The notes under the pieces: generated by a model
Seen by the model: the letters and a program-made list of their open reading frames with translations, nothing else
What the model was told of the DNA's origin: nothing
The model's database searches: none
Source of the DNA: Paracoccus litorisediminis
Lineage (GTDB): Bacteria > Pseudomonadota > Alphaproteobacteria > Rhodobacterales > Rhodobacteraceae
Reading direction: 5' to 3'
DNA: 64,000 nt
NCBI RefSeq assembly: GCF_009711205.1
Contig: NZ_WMIG01000001.1
Coordinates: 558,001-622,000 of the forward strand
Part shown: one piece after another, positions 16,394 through 25,593 of the stretch
How the letters are laid out: each line of letters starts with the position of its first letter
Position numbering within the stretch: position 1 is the stretch's first letter
Position numbers and translations under genes: made by a program

Positions 16394-17131
16394 TTATCGC
16401 ACCCTTCCAGCACGATAATCTGCGACAGCCCTGCTGACCTGCTGCATCCGCGCAGCGTTCGACGGATGGGTGCCCAGAATTCGATCACCCGGATCGGGGA
16501 TGCGGGCAAAGAACTGGGCGCCATGTTCCGGGTCAAATCCCGCGTTCAAGGTGATGATCGCGCCCAGATAGTCGGCCTCCAGTTCCCAGTCCTTGGAATA
16601 GTAGCGCGCGCCGAACTGCGCCCCCATCTGCTGGGCGTTCTGGATCGCCTCATCGGTGCCGCCATAGGCGCTGGCCAGCCCGCCCAGGATCACCGCGCCC
16701 ATGCTGGCGGCGGTGGATTTGCGGTCGATATGCCCAAGGATATGGTGGCTGGCCTCATGGCCGACGACGAAGGCCAGCTCATCGGCATTGCGCGCCTCTC
16801 CGATCAGGGACAGGGTGAAGCCGATCACCGGGCGGCCCTTGTCGTCGATGGTCTGGAAGGCATTCGGCTCCAGCCCCGAGCGGTCATCGACGACGAACTG
16901 GAAATCGCAATTGATCGGCTGGGTGCGGCGCTGCACGCATTCGCGTTCAACCGCCGGCTCCATCCGGTTGATCACGCTGATAAAGGACCGGGCCGAGGCG
17001 CGCGCGCCCATCGCCAGATCAGGCGAGGGTGCGATCTGCGGCGCTGGTTGGACCTGGGGCTGCGACACCGGCTGGATGGCGCAACCCGCCAATGCCAATG
17101 CCGACACCACCGCTGCCTGCCAAGCCTTCAT
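16394..17131 (-). CDS. M48-family metalloprotease, lipoprotein
   Basis: Probable outer-membrane or periplasmic zinc protease of the BepA/LoiP kind, with a role in envelope protein quality control. The 245-residue product has a lipobox LAGC with Cys17, a proline/glutamine-rich linker, and a compact M48 domain with the zinc motif HEASH at residues 125-129 and the third ligand in WELEADYLG near 187. The C-terminal THPSNAARMQ is typical of the family. No TPR repeats follow, unlike BepA. It is divergent from the small gene at 17280. Confidence 0.9.
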   Translation of the reverse strand: MKAWQAAVVSALALAGCAIQPVSQPQVQPAPQIAPSPDLAMGARASARSFISVINRMEPAVERECVQRRTQPINCDFQFVVDDRSGLEPNAFQTIDDKGRPVIGFTLSLIGEARNADELAFVVGHEASHHILGHIDRKSTAASMGAVILGGLASAYGGTDEAIQNAQQMGAQFGARYYSKDWELEADYLGAIITLNAGFDPEHGAQFFARIPDPGDRILGTHPSNAARMQQVSRAVADYRAGRVR

Positions 17132-17279
17132 GATCGCTGTCTCCCGCCTTCTATTCCGGCGGAGCCGTCCGCACGTCGCGCCACCTTATCCGGCCTTGCG
17201 CATCCGCGCCAACCCCCGCCCTTGCCGAGACGCGAAACTCACGCGAATGTTGCAGTGTAACCGCCCAGAAAGGCCCGCA

Positions 17280-17534
17280 ATGTTCACCATCGAACATGAA
17301 TTCGACGCCACGGTCATCACGCTTGTCGACGAGCTGCCCGAAGGTTCGCCTCTGGGGGCACGGCCCTTGAACGAGGATGTCGTGATCCAAAGCTTCGACG
17401 ACCGCATCATCGTCGAGCAATACGATCCCGACACCGGCGAGCTGGCCCAGATCGTCTTCACCATCGAGCAGCTCGAAGAGCTGCGCGCCGCCCTGAACCT
17501 GCCCGAGGGCAACTACCGGCTGGAACGGCGCTAA
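17280..17534 (+). CDS. Conserved hypothetical protein, 84 residues
   Basis: Small, strongly acidic soluble protein beginning MFTIEHEFDATVITLVDE and ending with a helix around TIEQLEELRAALNLP. It has no signal peptide, membrane segment or metal motif. GAAAGG lies just before the ATG. I recognise it only as a conserved Rhodobacterales unknown. It is convergent with the DUF167 gene, and the two stop codons share the 4 bases CTAA. Confidence 0.72.
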   Translation: MFTIEHEFDATVITLVDELPEGSPLGARPLNEDVVIQSFDDRIIVEQYDPDTGELAQIVFTIEQLEELRAALNLPEGNYRLERR

Positions 17535-17779
17535 TCGATCCGGAACACCTTGTCGCGCGAGGTCGCCCCGCGCGTCAGGACCAGCCGCGACTTGGCTACG
17601 CCCAGTGCCTTGGCCAACAGCTTGACCACGGCGGCATTGGCCTTGCCGTCCTCGGGGACGGTGGTGACATGGACGCGGATGGTGGCGCCGTCCACGGTCA
17701 CAGCGTTGCGCGACGCTTTGGGCGTCACCCGCACCGCGATCTCGGTACCGGGGAGGGCAAGGTGGCTGAGGTCGGTCAT
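17531..17779 (-). CDS. DUF167 (YggU) family protein
   Basis: An 82-residue protein of the DUF167 fold, function unknown. It shows the signature VRVTPKASRNAV followed by VHVTTVPEDGKANAAVVKLLA and the TRGATSRDK end. The frame continues upstream, but the ATG at 17779 (MTDLSHLAL) gives the normal family length; an ATG at 17800 is an alternative. It ends overlapping the stop of the 84-residue gene by 4 bases. Confidence 0.85.
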   Translation of the reverse strand: MTDLSHLALPGTEIAVRVTPKASRNAVTVDGATIRVHVTTVPEDGKANAAVVKLLAKALGVAKSRLVLTRGATSRDKVFRID

Positions 17780-17901
17780 GGCGTCCGTTGCTCTGGTCAT
17801 TTTCTGCCTTATATGGCCATCTGCGCCCATCCCGCCACCGCGCGTCACCACGCCGGAAACCCGCGCCTGCCTGTCAGGTGCCACGACCTTCGAGGCCCGC
17901 C

Positions 17902-18468
17902 TTGCAACATACCGATCCCGCGACGCTGTCTTTCCTGCGCCACCGCCGCTCGCATCCCCCGAAACTGCTCAGCGGCCCGCCGCCCGCCCGCGCCGAGCTG
18001 ATGGACCTGCTGGAGCTGGCCGCGCGCGTCCCCGATCATGGCAAGCTGGAGCCGTGGCGTTTTGCCGTGCTGGAGCGGGCGACGCTGGACCGACTGGCCC
18101 CGGTTCTGGCCGATTTCGTGGCCGCAAACGGCGGCGATGAGACGGCGGTGGAAAAGGCGCGTTCGGCCTTTGCCTCGCCGGTGATCATCGCTGTGATCTC
18201 GACCCCGGTGGACAGCCCCAAGATCCCCGAATGGGAGCAGTTCCTGTCTGCGGGCGCGGTCTGTCTTGAGCTGCTGAACGCGGCACTGGCGGCAGGCTAC
18301 GGCGCGGCCTGGCTGACCGGCCCGGCGACCCAGCCGGAATTTGCGCAGACACATCTGGGCATTGCCCCCGGTGAGCGTATCGTCGGCCTGATCCATATCG
18401 GTCAGCGCGGCAATCCGCCCCCGGATCGTCCCCGCCCCGACATCGCGTCCAAGACGGTGTTTCTGTGA
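17902..18468 (+). CDS. Nitroreductase-family flavoprotein
   Basis: FMN-dependent oxidoreductase of the compact YdjA type, probably NAD(P)H-linked; substrate unknown. With the TTG start at 17902, preceded by GAGG, the product is 188 residues, the usual YdjA size. An ATG-initiated reading from 17788 would add a proline/arginine-rich tail that looks non-coding. The family N-terminal RRSHPPKLLSGPPP, the FMN contact region PDHGKLEPWRF and the GAAWLTGPA loop are present. Its stop overlaps the ATG of the next gene as TGATG, so the two are translationally coupled. Confidence 0.88.
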   Translation: MQHTDPATLSFLRHRRSHPPKLLSGPPPARAELMDLLELAARVPDHGKLEPWRFAVLERATLDRLAPVLADFVAANGGDETAVEKARSAFASPVIIAVISTPVDSPKIPEWEQFLSAGAVCLELLNAALAAGYGAAWLTGPATQPEFAQTHLGIAPGERIVGLIHIGQRGNPPPDRPRPDIASKTVFL

Positions 18469-19151
18469 TGGTCCTGACGGCCCTGACCCGCGCGTGGGGT
18501 GATCTGCTGCGCCCGCGCATCTTTGGCGTCGTGGTGCTGGGCGTTGCGCTGACGCTGGTCCTGTTCGTGGCGCTGCAGGCCGCCGCCTTCTGGGCGGTCC
18601 GCCTCTTTGCCCCCGAGACCCTCAGCCTGCCCTGGATCGGGGAAGTCACGCTTGGCCCGGCGCTTTCATGGGGCACGCTGCTGCTGTTCCCGATCATGTC
18701 GATCTTTCTGATGGCCCCGGTGACCGCAGGCTTTGCCGGGCTGTTCGCCGAGCGCGTCGCCGACGCGGTCGAGGAAACCCATTACCCCGGCATCAAGGGC
18801 CTGCCCGTCAATTTCATGGACGGGCTGTGGGAATCGCTGGCGGTGATGGGCGCGGTAATCGGGGTCACCTTGCTGACGCTGGTGCTGACGCCCTTTATCG
18901 GTCCCTTTGCCAGCATCCTGTTCTATCTGGCGAACGGTTGGCTGCTGGGGCGCGAGTTCTTTCAGATGGCGGCGCGTCGTCACCTTCACGCCCCGCAAGC
19001 CAATGCGCTGCGCCAGCGGATGCTACGTCAGTCAACCACGCTGGGCGTGTTGCTGACGCTGCTGGTCACGATCCCCTTCGTGAACGTGCTGGTCCCGGTG
19101 CTGGCGGCGGCGGGCTTCACCCACCTTTATCACCTCAGCACGCGGCGCTAG
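18468..19151 (+). CDS. EI24-domain (CysZ-like) membrane protein
   Basis: A 227-residue inner-membrane protein with about four long hydrophobic segments (for example GVVVLGVALTLVLFVALQAA near residue 22 and GAVIGVTLLTLVLTPFIGP in the middle) and the EI24 pattern LANGWLLGREFFQMAARRH. CysZ members import sulfate, but many alphaproteobacterial EI24 proteins have no known substrate, so transport is only inferred. The start overlaps the nitroreductase stop. It ends in CTAG, shared with the convergent DUF1467 gene. Confidence 0.85.
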   Translation: MVLTALTRAWGDLLRPRIFGVVVLGVALTLVLFVALQAAAFWAVRLFAPETLSLPWIGEVTLGPALSWGTLLLFPIMSIFLMAPVTAGFAGLFAERVADAVEETHYPGIKGLPVNFMDGLWESLAVMGAVIGVTLLTLVLTPFIGPFASILFYLANGWLLGREFFQMAARRHLHAPQANALRQRMLRQSTTLGVLLTLLVTIPFVNVLVPVLAAAGFTHLYHLSTRR

Positions 19152-19408
19152 CTGGTCCAGCCCTCGATATCCGAACGGGTGATGACGCCGCCAAGGATGA
19201 CCCAGGCAATCCCCGCCCAGATCAGGGCCGCGATCAACGTGGCCCAGATCATCTTCTTTTTCAGCTTCGGCTCATGCGGGGCGCCTGCGGGCGTGCCGGG
19301 GGTCACCCGACCGACATCGGCCTGACTTTGCTGGCCGATCGGCAGCAGCACGAACAGCACCAGAAACCACAGCACGGCATAAAGGACGATGCCTCCGGTC
19401 AGGTTCAT
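19148..19408 (-). CDS. DUF1467 family membrane protein
   Basis: An 86-residue protein with two membrane helices: LYAVLWFLVLFVLLPIG near the N-terminus and ATLIAALIWAGIAWVILG near the C-terminus, joined by a basic loop PKLKKK. The function is unknown; the family is common in alphaproteobacteria. It overlaps the EI24 gene stop by 4 bases. The 190-base gap before it also carries the control region of the response regulator gene. Confidence 0.85.
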   Translation of the reverse strand: MNLTGGIVLYAVLWFLVLFVLLPIGQQSQADVGRVTPGTPAGAPHEPKLKKKMIWATLIAALIWAGIAWVILGGVITRSDIEGWTS

Positions 19409-19536
19409 TGAGCCTGCCCCCGCTCGCGTTCTGTTCCGTGAATGACTGCCTGCATCTTCCCCTCCCGTCCTGCTGCCGCAGTTTTAGGCTGCGGACCGCA
19501 CACGGAAAAGCGGAATCGGCCTCAGACATATCGCCG

Positions 19537-19551
19537 TTAACCGGTTCTTAG
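19537..19551 (+). promoter_or_regulatory. CtrA-like box TTAA-N7-TTAG
   Basis: TTAACCGGTTCTTAG differs from the CtrA consensus half-sites by one base and lies 50 bases before the response regulator start. Spacing and distance closely match the perfect box at 7292-7306. Confidence 0.45.
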
Positions 19552-19601
19552 GGGAATCGGGCGAATTTGATTCAACGAAGCCATTCATTTGAAGGATTCT
19601 G

Positions 19602-20336
19602 ATGATGACAGACGATCTGACGAGGAATCTTGACGAATACCCCGCGTGGCGCGCCACCCTGCCCCAGCGCCCCTTGGCCGGACTGACCGTGCTGGTGGTC
19701 GAAGATTCCCGTTTTGCGTCCGAAGCGGTGCGGCTGTTGTGTCTGCGATCCGGGGCGCGCATCCGCCGCGCCGATACCATCCGCGCAGCGCTGCGCCATC
19801 TGCAGACCTATCGCCCCGGCGCGATCATCATCGACATGGGCCTACCCGATGGCGACGGGGCCGAGGTGATCCGCACCATTTCTCGGACCCGGCCACGCGC
19901 GCCGGTGATCCTTGGGATTTCCGGAAATCCCGAAAATCGTGATGCGGCGCTGGCTGCCGGGGCGGACGGCTTTCTGGCCAAGCCGATCGAAAGCCTTGGC
20001 CAGTTCCAACACGCGATCCTTGCCGCCCTGCCACCCGAGGCACGTCCCACCGGGCTGCGCGCCGTCCCCGATGACGTGATCGTCCCTGATCAGGCCGCGC
20101 TGCGCGACGATCTGGCCCATGTCGCCGAGGTGCTGGATCTGGCCGATGACATCGCCGCCATCGAATATATCGCCCGGTTTCTGGCCGGGGTGGCGCGCTC
20201 GGCCCATGACCGGCCGCTTGAGGATGCGGCGACGGCCCTGGCGCGCAATCGCGACGGCGGCACGGCACTGGCAATGGACATGGCCCGGATCAGCAGCATG
20301 GTGCAGGACCGCCTGACCGCCGTTCAGCGCTGCTGA
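19602..20336 (+). CDS. Single-domain-type response regulator with an uncharacterised C-terminal extension
   Basis: Phosphorelay receiver of 244 residues. A REC domain spans about residues 25-150: VVEDS acidic site, the phospho-acceptor Asp in IIIDMGLPDGDG, and the conserved Lys in GFLAKPIE. The last 80 residues are helical and contain no DNA-binding motif or enzymatic domain that I recognise, so output is probably by protein-protein contact. No sensor kinase is adjacent. A CtrA-like box precedes it. A second ATG one codon downstream has equally good spacing. Its end overlaps the convergent acetyltransferase gene by 13 bases. Confidence 0.88.
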   Translation: MMTDDLTRNLDEYPAWRATLPQRPLAGLTVLVVEDSRFASEAVRLLCLRSGARIRRADTIRAALRHLQTYRPGAIIIDMGLPDGDGAEVIRTISRTRPRAPVILGISGNPENRDAALAAGADGFLAKPIESLGQFQHAILAALPPEARPTGLRAVPDDVIVPDQAALRDDLAHVAEVLDLADDIAAIEYIARFLAGVARSAHDRPLEDAATALARNRDGGTALAMDMARISSMVQDRLTAVQRC

Positions 20337-21019
20337 AGCGCCGCCTCGGTCAATTCCGACAGCCGCGTGATCTGGCCGCCATCCGGCGCGAAATTCTCGG
20401 GCGCCAGCCATTGATCATAGGCATCCCGCAGCGCCGGCCATTCCCCGTCGAGGATCGAGAACCACGCGCTGTCGCGGTTCTGCCCCTTGACGATCAGGTG
20501 CTGGCGGAACGTGCCCTCATAGGTGAAACCGTAGCGCCTTGCCGCGACCATCGACGGGGCGTTCAGCGCATTGCATTTCCATTCGACCCGGCGATAGCCC
20601 GCCTCGAACGCCCAGCGGATCATCAGCAGGATCGCCTCGCTGGCGGCGGCGCTGCGCTGCAGGACGGGGGCAATCTGGATATGCCCGATCTCGATCACGC
20701 CATTGCCACGGTCGATGCGCAGGTACGAGGCGACGCCGCCGATCTTGCCGGTCGCGCTATCGCGCAGGGCAAAGAAATAGGGATCAGGCTTGCCCGCAAC
20801 CTCGGCCTGCCAGTCGCGATAGGTGGTCAGATCCGCGAAGGGGCCGTAGGGCAGGTAATCCCAAACCCAGTCCTGCCCCTGATTGGCCAGGAACAGGTCA
20901 TCGGCATGAAGCGCGGGGTCCAGCGGCTCCAGCGTGACATAGCGCCCCGGCAGGGCCTGGCCCGGCGCGGGTGGCGTGGTGAAACCCTGAACAATTGGGC
21001 CGGTCGGTCGCTCGGTCAT
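20324..21019 (-). CDS. GNAT-family N-acetyltransferase (RimJ/RimL type)
   Basis: A 231-residue acetyl-CoA-dependent transferase; the substrate may be a protein N-terminus or a small molecule. Family features are YVTLEPLDP, GKIGGVASYLRID, the EIGHIQIAP strand with its acyl-CoA loop, and VEWKCNALNAPSMVAARRYGF split over the fourth strand and helix. The frame is open upstream but the ATG at 21019 with AGGAA before it gives the normal start. The DUF1501 gene ends 22 bases upstream on the same strand, so cotranscription is possible. Confidence 0.88.
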   Translation of the reverse strand: MTERPTGPIVQGFTTPPAPGQALPGRYVTLEPLDPALHADDLFLANQGQDWVWDYLPYGPFADLTTYRDWQAEVAGKPDPYFFALRDSATGKIGGVASYLRIDRGNGVIEIGHIQIAPVLQRSAAASEAILLMIRWAFEAGYRRVEWKCNALNAPSMVAARRYGFTYEGTFRQHLIVKGQNRDSAWFSILDGEWPALRDAYDQWLAPENFAPDGGQITRLSELTEAALQQR

Positions 21020-21041
21020 TCCAGTTCCTGACAGATTGAGG

Positions 21042-22223
21042 TCAGGCCAGAATCCCCGGATCGCGGCCAAGATCAAGGCCCGGAAAGATGATCCGCTCCA
21101 GCATGTCCTGTTCGATACCGAACTGGCCGCGCAGCGCCCAAGCGGCATAAGCGCGGATGTCGCGCGTCGGCATCAGGTCGCGATCGGCGTAAAGCTGTCC
21201 CTCGCCCAGTCCCGGCCAATCGCCATAGGCGCGCCGTCCCTTGATCGCGCCGCCCGCCATGATCAGCGCGCCGCCAGTGCCGTGATCGGTCCCGGCCGAG
21301 CCATTCTCGCGCACGGTGCGGCCAAACTCGGTCATGGCCAGCACGGTGGTACTGCCCCAGTTCGCGCCCAGACCATCGCGCAGCGCAAGGATGGCAGCCG
21401 CCAGATTGTCCAGTGCCCGGCCCAGCACTGCGGTCTGGTTGGCATGGCTGTCCCAGCCTGCCAGCGAAAACGCCGCGATCCGCGATTCTGCATTCAGCCG
21501 CGAGGCGGCAAAGGCCCCCAGCGCCGCCGCATCCGCCGTCGGTCCCTTGCCCATCTCGGATTGCGAGGTCTCGGACGCGATGCGGAAGGCATCCCGCGCC
21601 GATTCGCGAAACAGCGCGTCCTCGTGATAGACATGGTCCAGCAGCGATTGCGCTTGCGGCGACATGGTCAGCGCGGCGCGCGGCGCCCAGCCCAGATGCG
21701 CGGCCTCGCCACTGAGGATGCGCATCGGCTCGACCCCGACGGAATAGGCGGTCTCGGCCTTGGCCTGCGGCATAGCCTGCAGCAGCCGGTTCAGCCAGCC
21801 ACCCGCGCGCCAGTCGATCGGCAGGTCATTGCCCGACCCGGCCTCAAGCAGGTCCTGCCCGTCGAAATGGCTGCGCTTGTCGCGGTAGGGCGTCGAGACG
21901 GCATGGGCAAAGGCCAGCTCGCCCTTTTGCCACAAGGGCATCAGCGGGGCCAGTCGCGAGTGCAGCGCATAGAACCCGTCCAGATCCATCGCGCCATTGT
22001 CCGGCCCGGTCGAGATCTTGCTGCGCAGCTTGGCCAGCATCGGGTCGCCGTAAGGCTGGATCGCGTCCAGCCCGTCCATGGCGCCGCGCAGGATGATGAC
22101 GACCAGCCGGCTGTCGGCTGGCAGCGCCGCAAAGGTGATGGTGCTCGTCAGCGGATGCGCCGCCGCCGAGCAGCCGATCAGGGCCGCGGATTTCAGGAAC
22201 AGGCGCCGGTTCAGAAGGATCAT
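21042..22223 (-). CDS. DUF1501 family protein with Tat signal
   Basis: A 393-residue exported protein. The N-terminus NRRLFLKSAALIG is a twin-arginine signal, so it is exported folded, probably with a bound metal. The body has the DUF1501 pattern, related to the alkaline phosphatase/sulfatase fold: VVIILRGAMDGLDAI, SHFDGQDLLEAG, GWDSHANQ and MTEFGRTVRENGSAGTDHG in two parts, giving Asp and His candidates for metal binding. The function of the family is unknown. It follows the DUF1800 gene after 8 bases with its own AGGAG. Confidence 0.88.
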   Translation of the reverse strand: MILLNRRLFLKSAALIGCSAAAHPLTSTITFAALPADSRLVVIILRGAMDGLDAIQPYGDPMLAKLRSKISTGPDNGAMDLDGFYALHSRLAPLMPLWQKGELAFAHAVSTPYRDKRSHFDGQDLLEAGSGNDLPIDWRAGGWLNRLLQAMPQAKAETAYSVGVEPMRILSGEAAHLGWAPRAALTMSPQAQSLLDHVYHEDALFRESARDAFRIASETSQSEMGKGPTADAAALGAFAASRLNAESRIAAFSLAGWDSHANQTAVLGRALDNLAAAILALRDGLGANWGSTTVLAMTEFGRTVRENGSAGTDHGTGGALIMAGGAIKGRRAYGDWPGLGEGQLYADRDLMPTRDIRAYAAWALRGQFGIEQDMLERIIFPGLDLGRDPGILA

Positions 22224-22231
22224 GGTTGCTC

Positions 22232-23599
22232 CTATCGGCGGTTGAAATCACTGGAGGCGAGGATCAGTGCCACGCCCTCGGCGCGGTTCTCGGCTTTGGG
22301 CACGGCCCAGTCCAGCTCGGGCGACTGGGTGCCGCCAAGTGCGGTTTGCAGCATGTCGCGCGGATCGGGCAATGGCTTGACGAATTTGCGCGGGGTCTGC
22401 AGCGCCCAAGAGATCCTTGCCGCCAGCAACTGTGGCGCGATCCAGGCCTCGGGGGCCTCGGGCCAGCCATCGGGACCGACAGGACGCATCCAGCGCTGCC
22501 CCATCCCGGCCAGCGGCTGGAACAGTATCGCTGGAAGCTGAGGAAAATCCAGCGCCATCACCTGCTTGCCGGTGACGCCAAGCGCGCGCAGCGCGGCGAC
22601 CATATAGTCGAAGGGCTGTCGCACCTTCTGGCGGAAGGTGGCCTCCAGTTCAGGATGGGTCATCATGACGCGGTAAACCTGCGGCAGATGGCCGTCGGTC
22701 TCGCGCCATTTCGCGGCCATCTGATCGACCAGATCGGCCGAGGGGCTGTCCGAAACGAAATGTATCGCCAGCTTGCGCGAGACATGCTGCGCCGTTTCGG
22801 CGCGGCGCGCGATGTCGCGCAAGGCCAGACGAATGTCGCGCAGGGTCGCCTTATTCTCGCCGCCATAGCTGACGCCCAACACCGTCTCGGCCCCCGGTTC
22901 GGCGATCTGGGGCAGGTATTCGAAGCCCTTCTGCAGGTTGTAGCTGAGGCCGGTCAGCAACTCGGCCAGCTGGCGTACATCGGCCTGCGTATAGGGCGCA
23001 CCAACGCCCAGCGAGTGCAGCTCCATCGCCTCGCGGGCAAGGTTCTCGTTCAGGCCAAGCGCCTTGTCGGGCTGGCGCCGCGCCGCCATGGAATTCGGCC
23101 CGCGGCTGGTATTTTGGTTCAGGTAGACCAGCATCATCGGATGCGTGTCAGCGGCAAAGAACATATCCTCGAAGCGGCCACCGATATGCGGGCGGATCGC
23201 CTCGTTGACATAAGCAGAGCCAAGCGGGTTATTGGCCAGACCGGTCGGCACTGCAGTGAAGTGATCTGACCAGAACTGCACCAATCGCTCACCGAAGCCG
23301 AAAGGGTCATCGACGGCCCGTGCGATACGGCCCTGCAGGTCGCGCGCCAGTTGGCGGCCCATCAGCTTATTCTGGACGCTGTATTCCTTTTCAGCAGCTT
23401 CGCTATCGTACCTCGCCCTGCGCAGACGAGTGCGAAGCTTGGTCATTTCGCGCGCCTGCTCGCTGGTCATCGAACCCGGTTCAGGCGCGGCCAGACCAAG
23501 ACCCGCCAAAAGTTCGGCCGGATCCTGTGGCGGCGGCATCAGCGGTGACAGGCCGAAGCCCAGCCGGATGGCTGCAAGCTGGGGAAAATCGACATTCAT
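22232..23599 (-). CDS. DUF1800 family protein, operon partner of DUF1501
   Basis: A 455-residue largely helical protein with the DUF1800 core: FWSDHFTAV, NENLAREAMELHSLGVG, YTQADVRQLAELLTG and RKLAIHFVSD. There is no evident signal peptide, whereas its partner has a Tat signal. The pair DUF1800-DUF1501 is found together in many bacteria with unknown function, from family knowledge. The start is uncertain: ATG at 23599 is taken, with a GTG at 23614 possible; neither has a strong ribosome binding site. Confidence 0.87.
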   Translation of the reverse strand: MNVDFPQLAAIRLGFGLSPLMPPPQDPAELLAGLGLAAPEPGSMTSEQAREMTKLRTRLRRARYDSEAAEKEYSVQNKLMGRQLARDLQGRIARAVDDPFGFGERLVQFWSDHFTAVPTGLANNPLGSAYVNEAIRPHIGGRFEDMFFAADTHPMMLVYLNQNTSRGPNSMAARRQPDKALGLNENLAREAMELHSLGVGAPYTQADVRQLAELLTGLSYNLQKGFEYLPQIAEPGAETVLGVSYGGENKATLRDIRLALRDIARRAETAQHVSRKLAIHFVSDSPSADLVDQMAAKWRETDGHLPQVYRVMMTHPELEATFRQKVRQPFDYMVAALRALGVTGKQVMALDFPQLPAILFQPLAGMGQRWMRPVGPDGWPEAPEAWIAPQLLAARISWALQTPRKFVKPLPDPRDMLQTALGGTQSPELDWAVPKAENRAEGVALILASSDFNRR

Positions 23600-23709
23600 G
23601 CGGGCGACCGTCACTTCAAGATAAGCTCAATTCCCTCAAGCTTATGCCACGGTGGGGCGGAAAGGTCAGTTCACGCTTTTGGCAGGCCCGCGCAATGGCG
23701 CGGGAAATC

Positions 23710-23733
23710 GCCGAAAGCCCGAAGGCTTTCGGC
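23710..23733 (-). terminator. Terminator hairpin after aspS
   Basis: A perfect 10-bp stem GCCGAAAGCC/GGCTTTCGGC with a 4-base loop lies 25 bases past the aspS stop; a short T-containing tail (GATTTCCC) follows on the minus strand. Confidence 0.65.
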
Positions 23734-23757
23734 AGGTTTTCAGGCAGTTGCCGGAAT

Positions 23758-25533
23758 TTACTCTTTCGGCAGACTGCGCAGGCGCAATTCGCGCATTTGT
23801 TCGTTGGTGGGCTCGGACGGCGCGCCCATCATCAGGTCTTCGGCGCGCTGGTTCATCGGGAACATGATGACCTCGCGGATGTTCTGTTCATCCGCCAGCA
23901 GCATCACGATCCGGTCGATGCCAGCCGCGCAGCCACCGTGGGGCGGCGCGCCATAGCGGAAAGCCTTGACCATGCCGCCGAAACGCTTCTCGACCTCGTC
24001 ATGGCCATAGCCGGCCAGCTCAAAGGCTTTGAACATGATTTCCGGCTTGTGGTTGCGGATCGCGCCCGAGATCAGCTCATAGCCGTTGCAGGCCAGGTCA
24101 TACTGGTAGCCCAGCACCTGCAGCGGATCGCCATTCAGCGCCTCCATCCCGCCTTGCGGCATCGAGAAGGGGTTGTGGCTGAAGTCGATCTTGCCGTCGT
24201 CGGATTTCTCATACATCGGGAAATCGACGATCCAGGCGAATTTGAACTGGTTTTCCTGCGTCAGGCCCAGCTCGCGACCGATCTCGTTGCGGGCGCGACC
24301 GGCGACCGCCTCGAAGTTCTCGGGCTTGCCGCCAAGGAAGAAGGCGGCGTCGCCCTCGCCCAGGCCCAGCTGGACGCGGATCGCTTCGGTCTTTTCTGCA
24401 CCCAGCGCCTTGGCGATGGGACCGGCAGCCTCGGTCGAGCCATCCTCGGCCTTGCGCCAGAAGATGTAACCCATGCCCGGCAGGCCCTGTTGCTGGGCGA
24501 AGGCGTTCATGCGGTCGGCGAATTTGCGCGAGCCACCGGTCGGCGCGGGAATGGCGCGAACCTCGGTCCCGTCCTGCTCCAGCAGTTTCGCAAAGATCGC
24601 AAAGCCGGAATCGCGGAAATGGTCCGAGACAATCTGCATCTCGATCGGGTTGCGCAGGTCGGGCTTGTCGCTGCCGTATTTCAGCAGCGATTCCGCGTAA
24701 GGGATGCGCGGCCATTCGGCATCGACCGGGCGGCCCTTGCCGAATTCCTCGAACAGGCCCTGAATGACCGGCTGGACGGTGTTGAAGACGTCCTCTTGCT
24801 CGATGAAGGACATCTCAAGGTCAAGCTGGTAGAAATCCGTCGGCGAGCGGTCGGCGCGCGGGTCTTCGTCACGGAAGCAGGGCGCGATCTGGAAATACTT
24901 GTCGAAGCCCGCGACCATGATCAGCTGCTTGAACTGCTGAGGGGCCTGCGGCAGCGCGTAGAACTTGCCCGGATGCAGGCGCGACGGCACGAGGAAGTCG
25001 CGCGCGCCTTCGGGGCTGGACGCGGTGATGATCGGGGTCTGGAACTCGGTGAAGTCCTGATCCCACATGCGGTTGCGGATCGAGCGGATGACCTTCGAAC
25101 GCAGCATGATGTTGTTGTGCAGGCTGTCGCGGCGCAGATCGAGGAAGCGGTACGCCAGACGGGTTTCCTCGGGGTAGTCCTGATCGCCAAAGACCGGCAG
25201 CGGCAGGTCGTCCGACGGCCCCAGCACCTCGGTCGCGGTCGCATAGACCTCGATCTCGCCGGTGGGAAGCTTCGGGTTGATCAGCGAGGCGTCACGCAGC
25301 TTCACGCGGCCGTCGATGCGGATCACGGTCTCGGCGCGCAGCTTTTCCAGCGCGGCAAAGGCCGGGCTGTCGCTGTCGGCGATGACCTGAGTGATGCCGT
25401 AATGATCGCGCAGGTCGATGAACAGCACGCCGCCGTGATCCCGGACCCTGTGGACCCAGCCGGACAGACGGATTTCGGACCCGGCATTCGCGGCGGTCAG
25501 CTCGCCGCAGGTATGGCTGCGATAGACGCTCAT
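23758..25533 (-). CDS. aspS: Aspartate-tRNA ligase
   Basis: Class IIb synthetase that charges tRNA-Asp. The 591-residue bacterial-type enzyme shows the OB-fold anticodon domain (residues 1-110), motif 2 around [13 protein letters not shown], the GAD insertion in the middle, and motif 3 [18 protein letters not shown] near the end. His33 in RDHGGVLF is the residue type found in non-discriminating AspRS, which also charge tRNA-Asn for later amidation by GatCAB; this is inference, since the second diagnostic position is not clear. GGGGAAA precedes the ATG. A weak TTGACT-N17-TTGATG promoter is possible at 25562-25590. Confidence 0.97.
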   Translation of the reverse strand: MSVYRSHTCGELTAANAGSEIRLSGWVHRVRDHGGVLFIDLRDHYGITQVIADSDSPAFAALEKLRAETVIRIDGRVKLRDASLINPKLPTGEIEVYATATEVLGPSDDLPLPVFGDQDYPEETRLAYRFLDLRRDSLHNNIMLRSKVIRSIRNRMWDQDFTEFQTPIITASSPEGARDFLVPSRLHPGKFYALPQAPQQFKQLIMVAGFDKYFQIAPCFRDEDPRADRSPTDFYQLDLEMSFIEQEDVFNTVQPVIQGLFEEFGKGRPVDAEWPRIPYAESLLKYGSDKPDLRNPIEMQIVSDHFRDSGFAIFAKLLEQDGTEVRAIPAPTGGSRKFADRMNAFAQQQGLPGMGYIFWRKAEDGSTEAAGPIAKALGAEKTEAIRVQLGLGEGDAAFFLGGKPENFEAVAGRARNEIGRELGLTQENQFKFAWIVDFPMYEKSDDGKIDFSHNPFSMPQGGMEALNGDPLQVLGYQYDLACNGYELISGAIRNHKPEIMFKAFELAGYGHDEVEKRFGGMVKAFRYGAPPHGGCAAGIDRIVMLLADEQNIREVIMFPMNQRAEDLMMGAPSEPTNEQMRELRLRSLPKE

Positions 25534-25593
25534 CTTGTTTTCCCCTTGGTTTCAGCGCACGCATCAAGCGCGACAGGCCGGGGAAGTCAAGTT

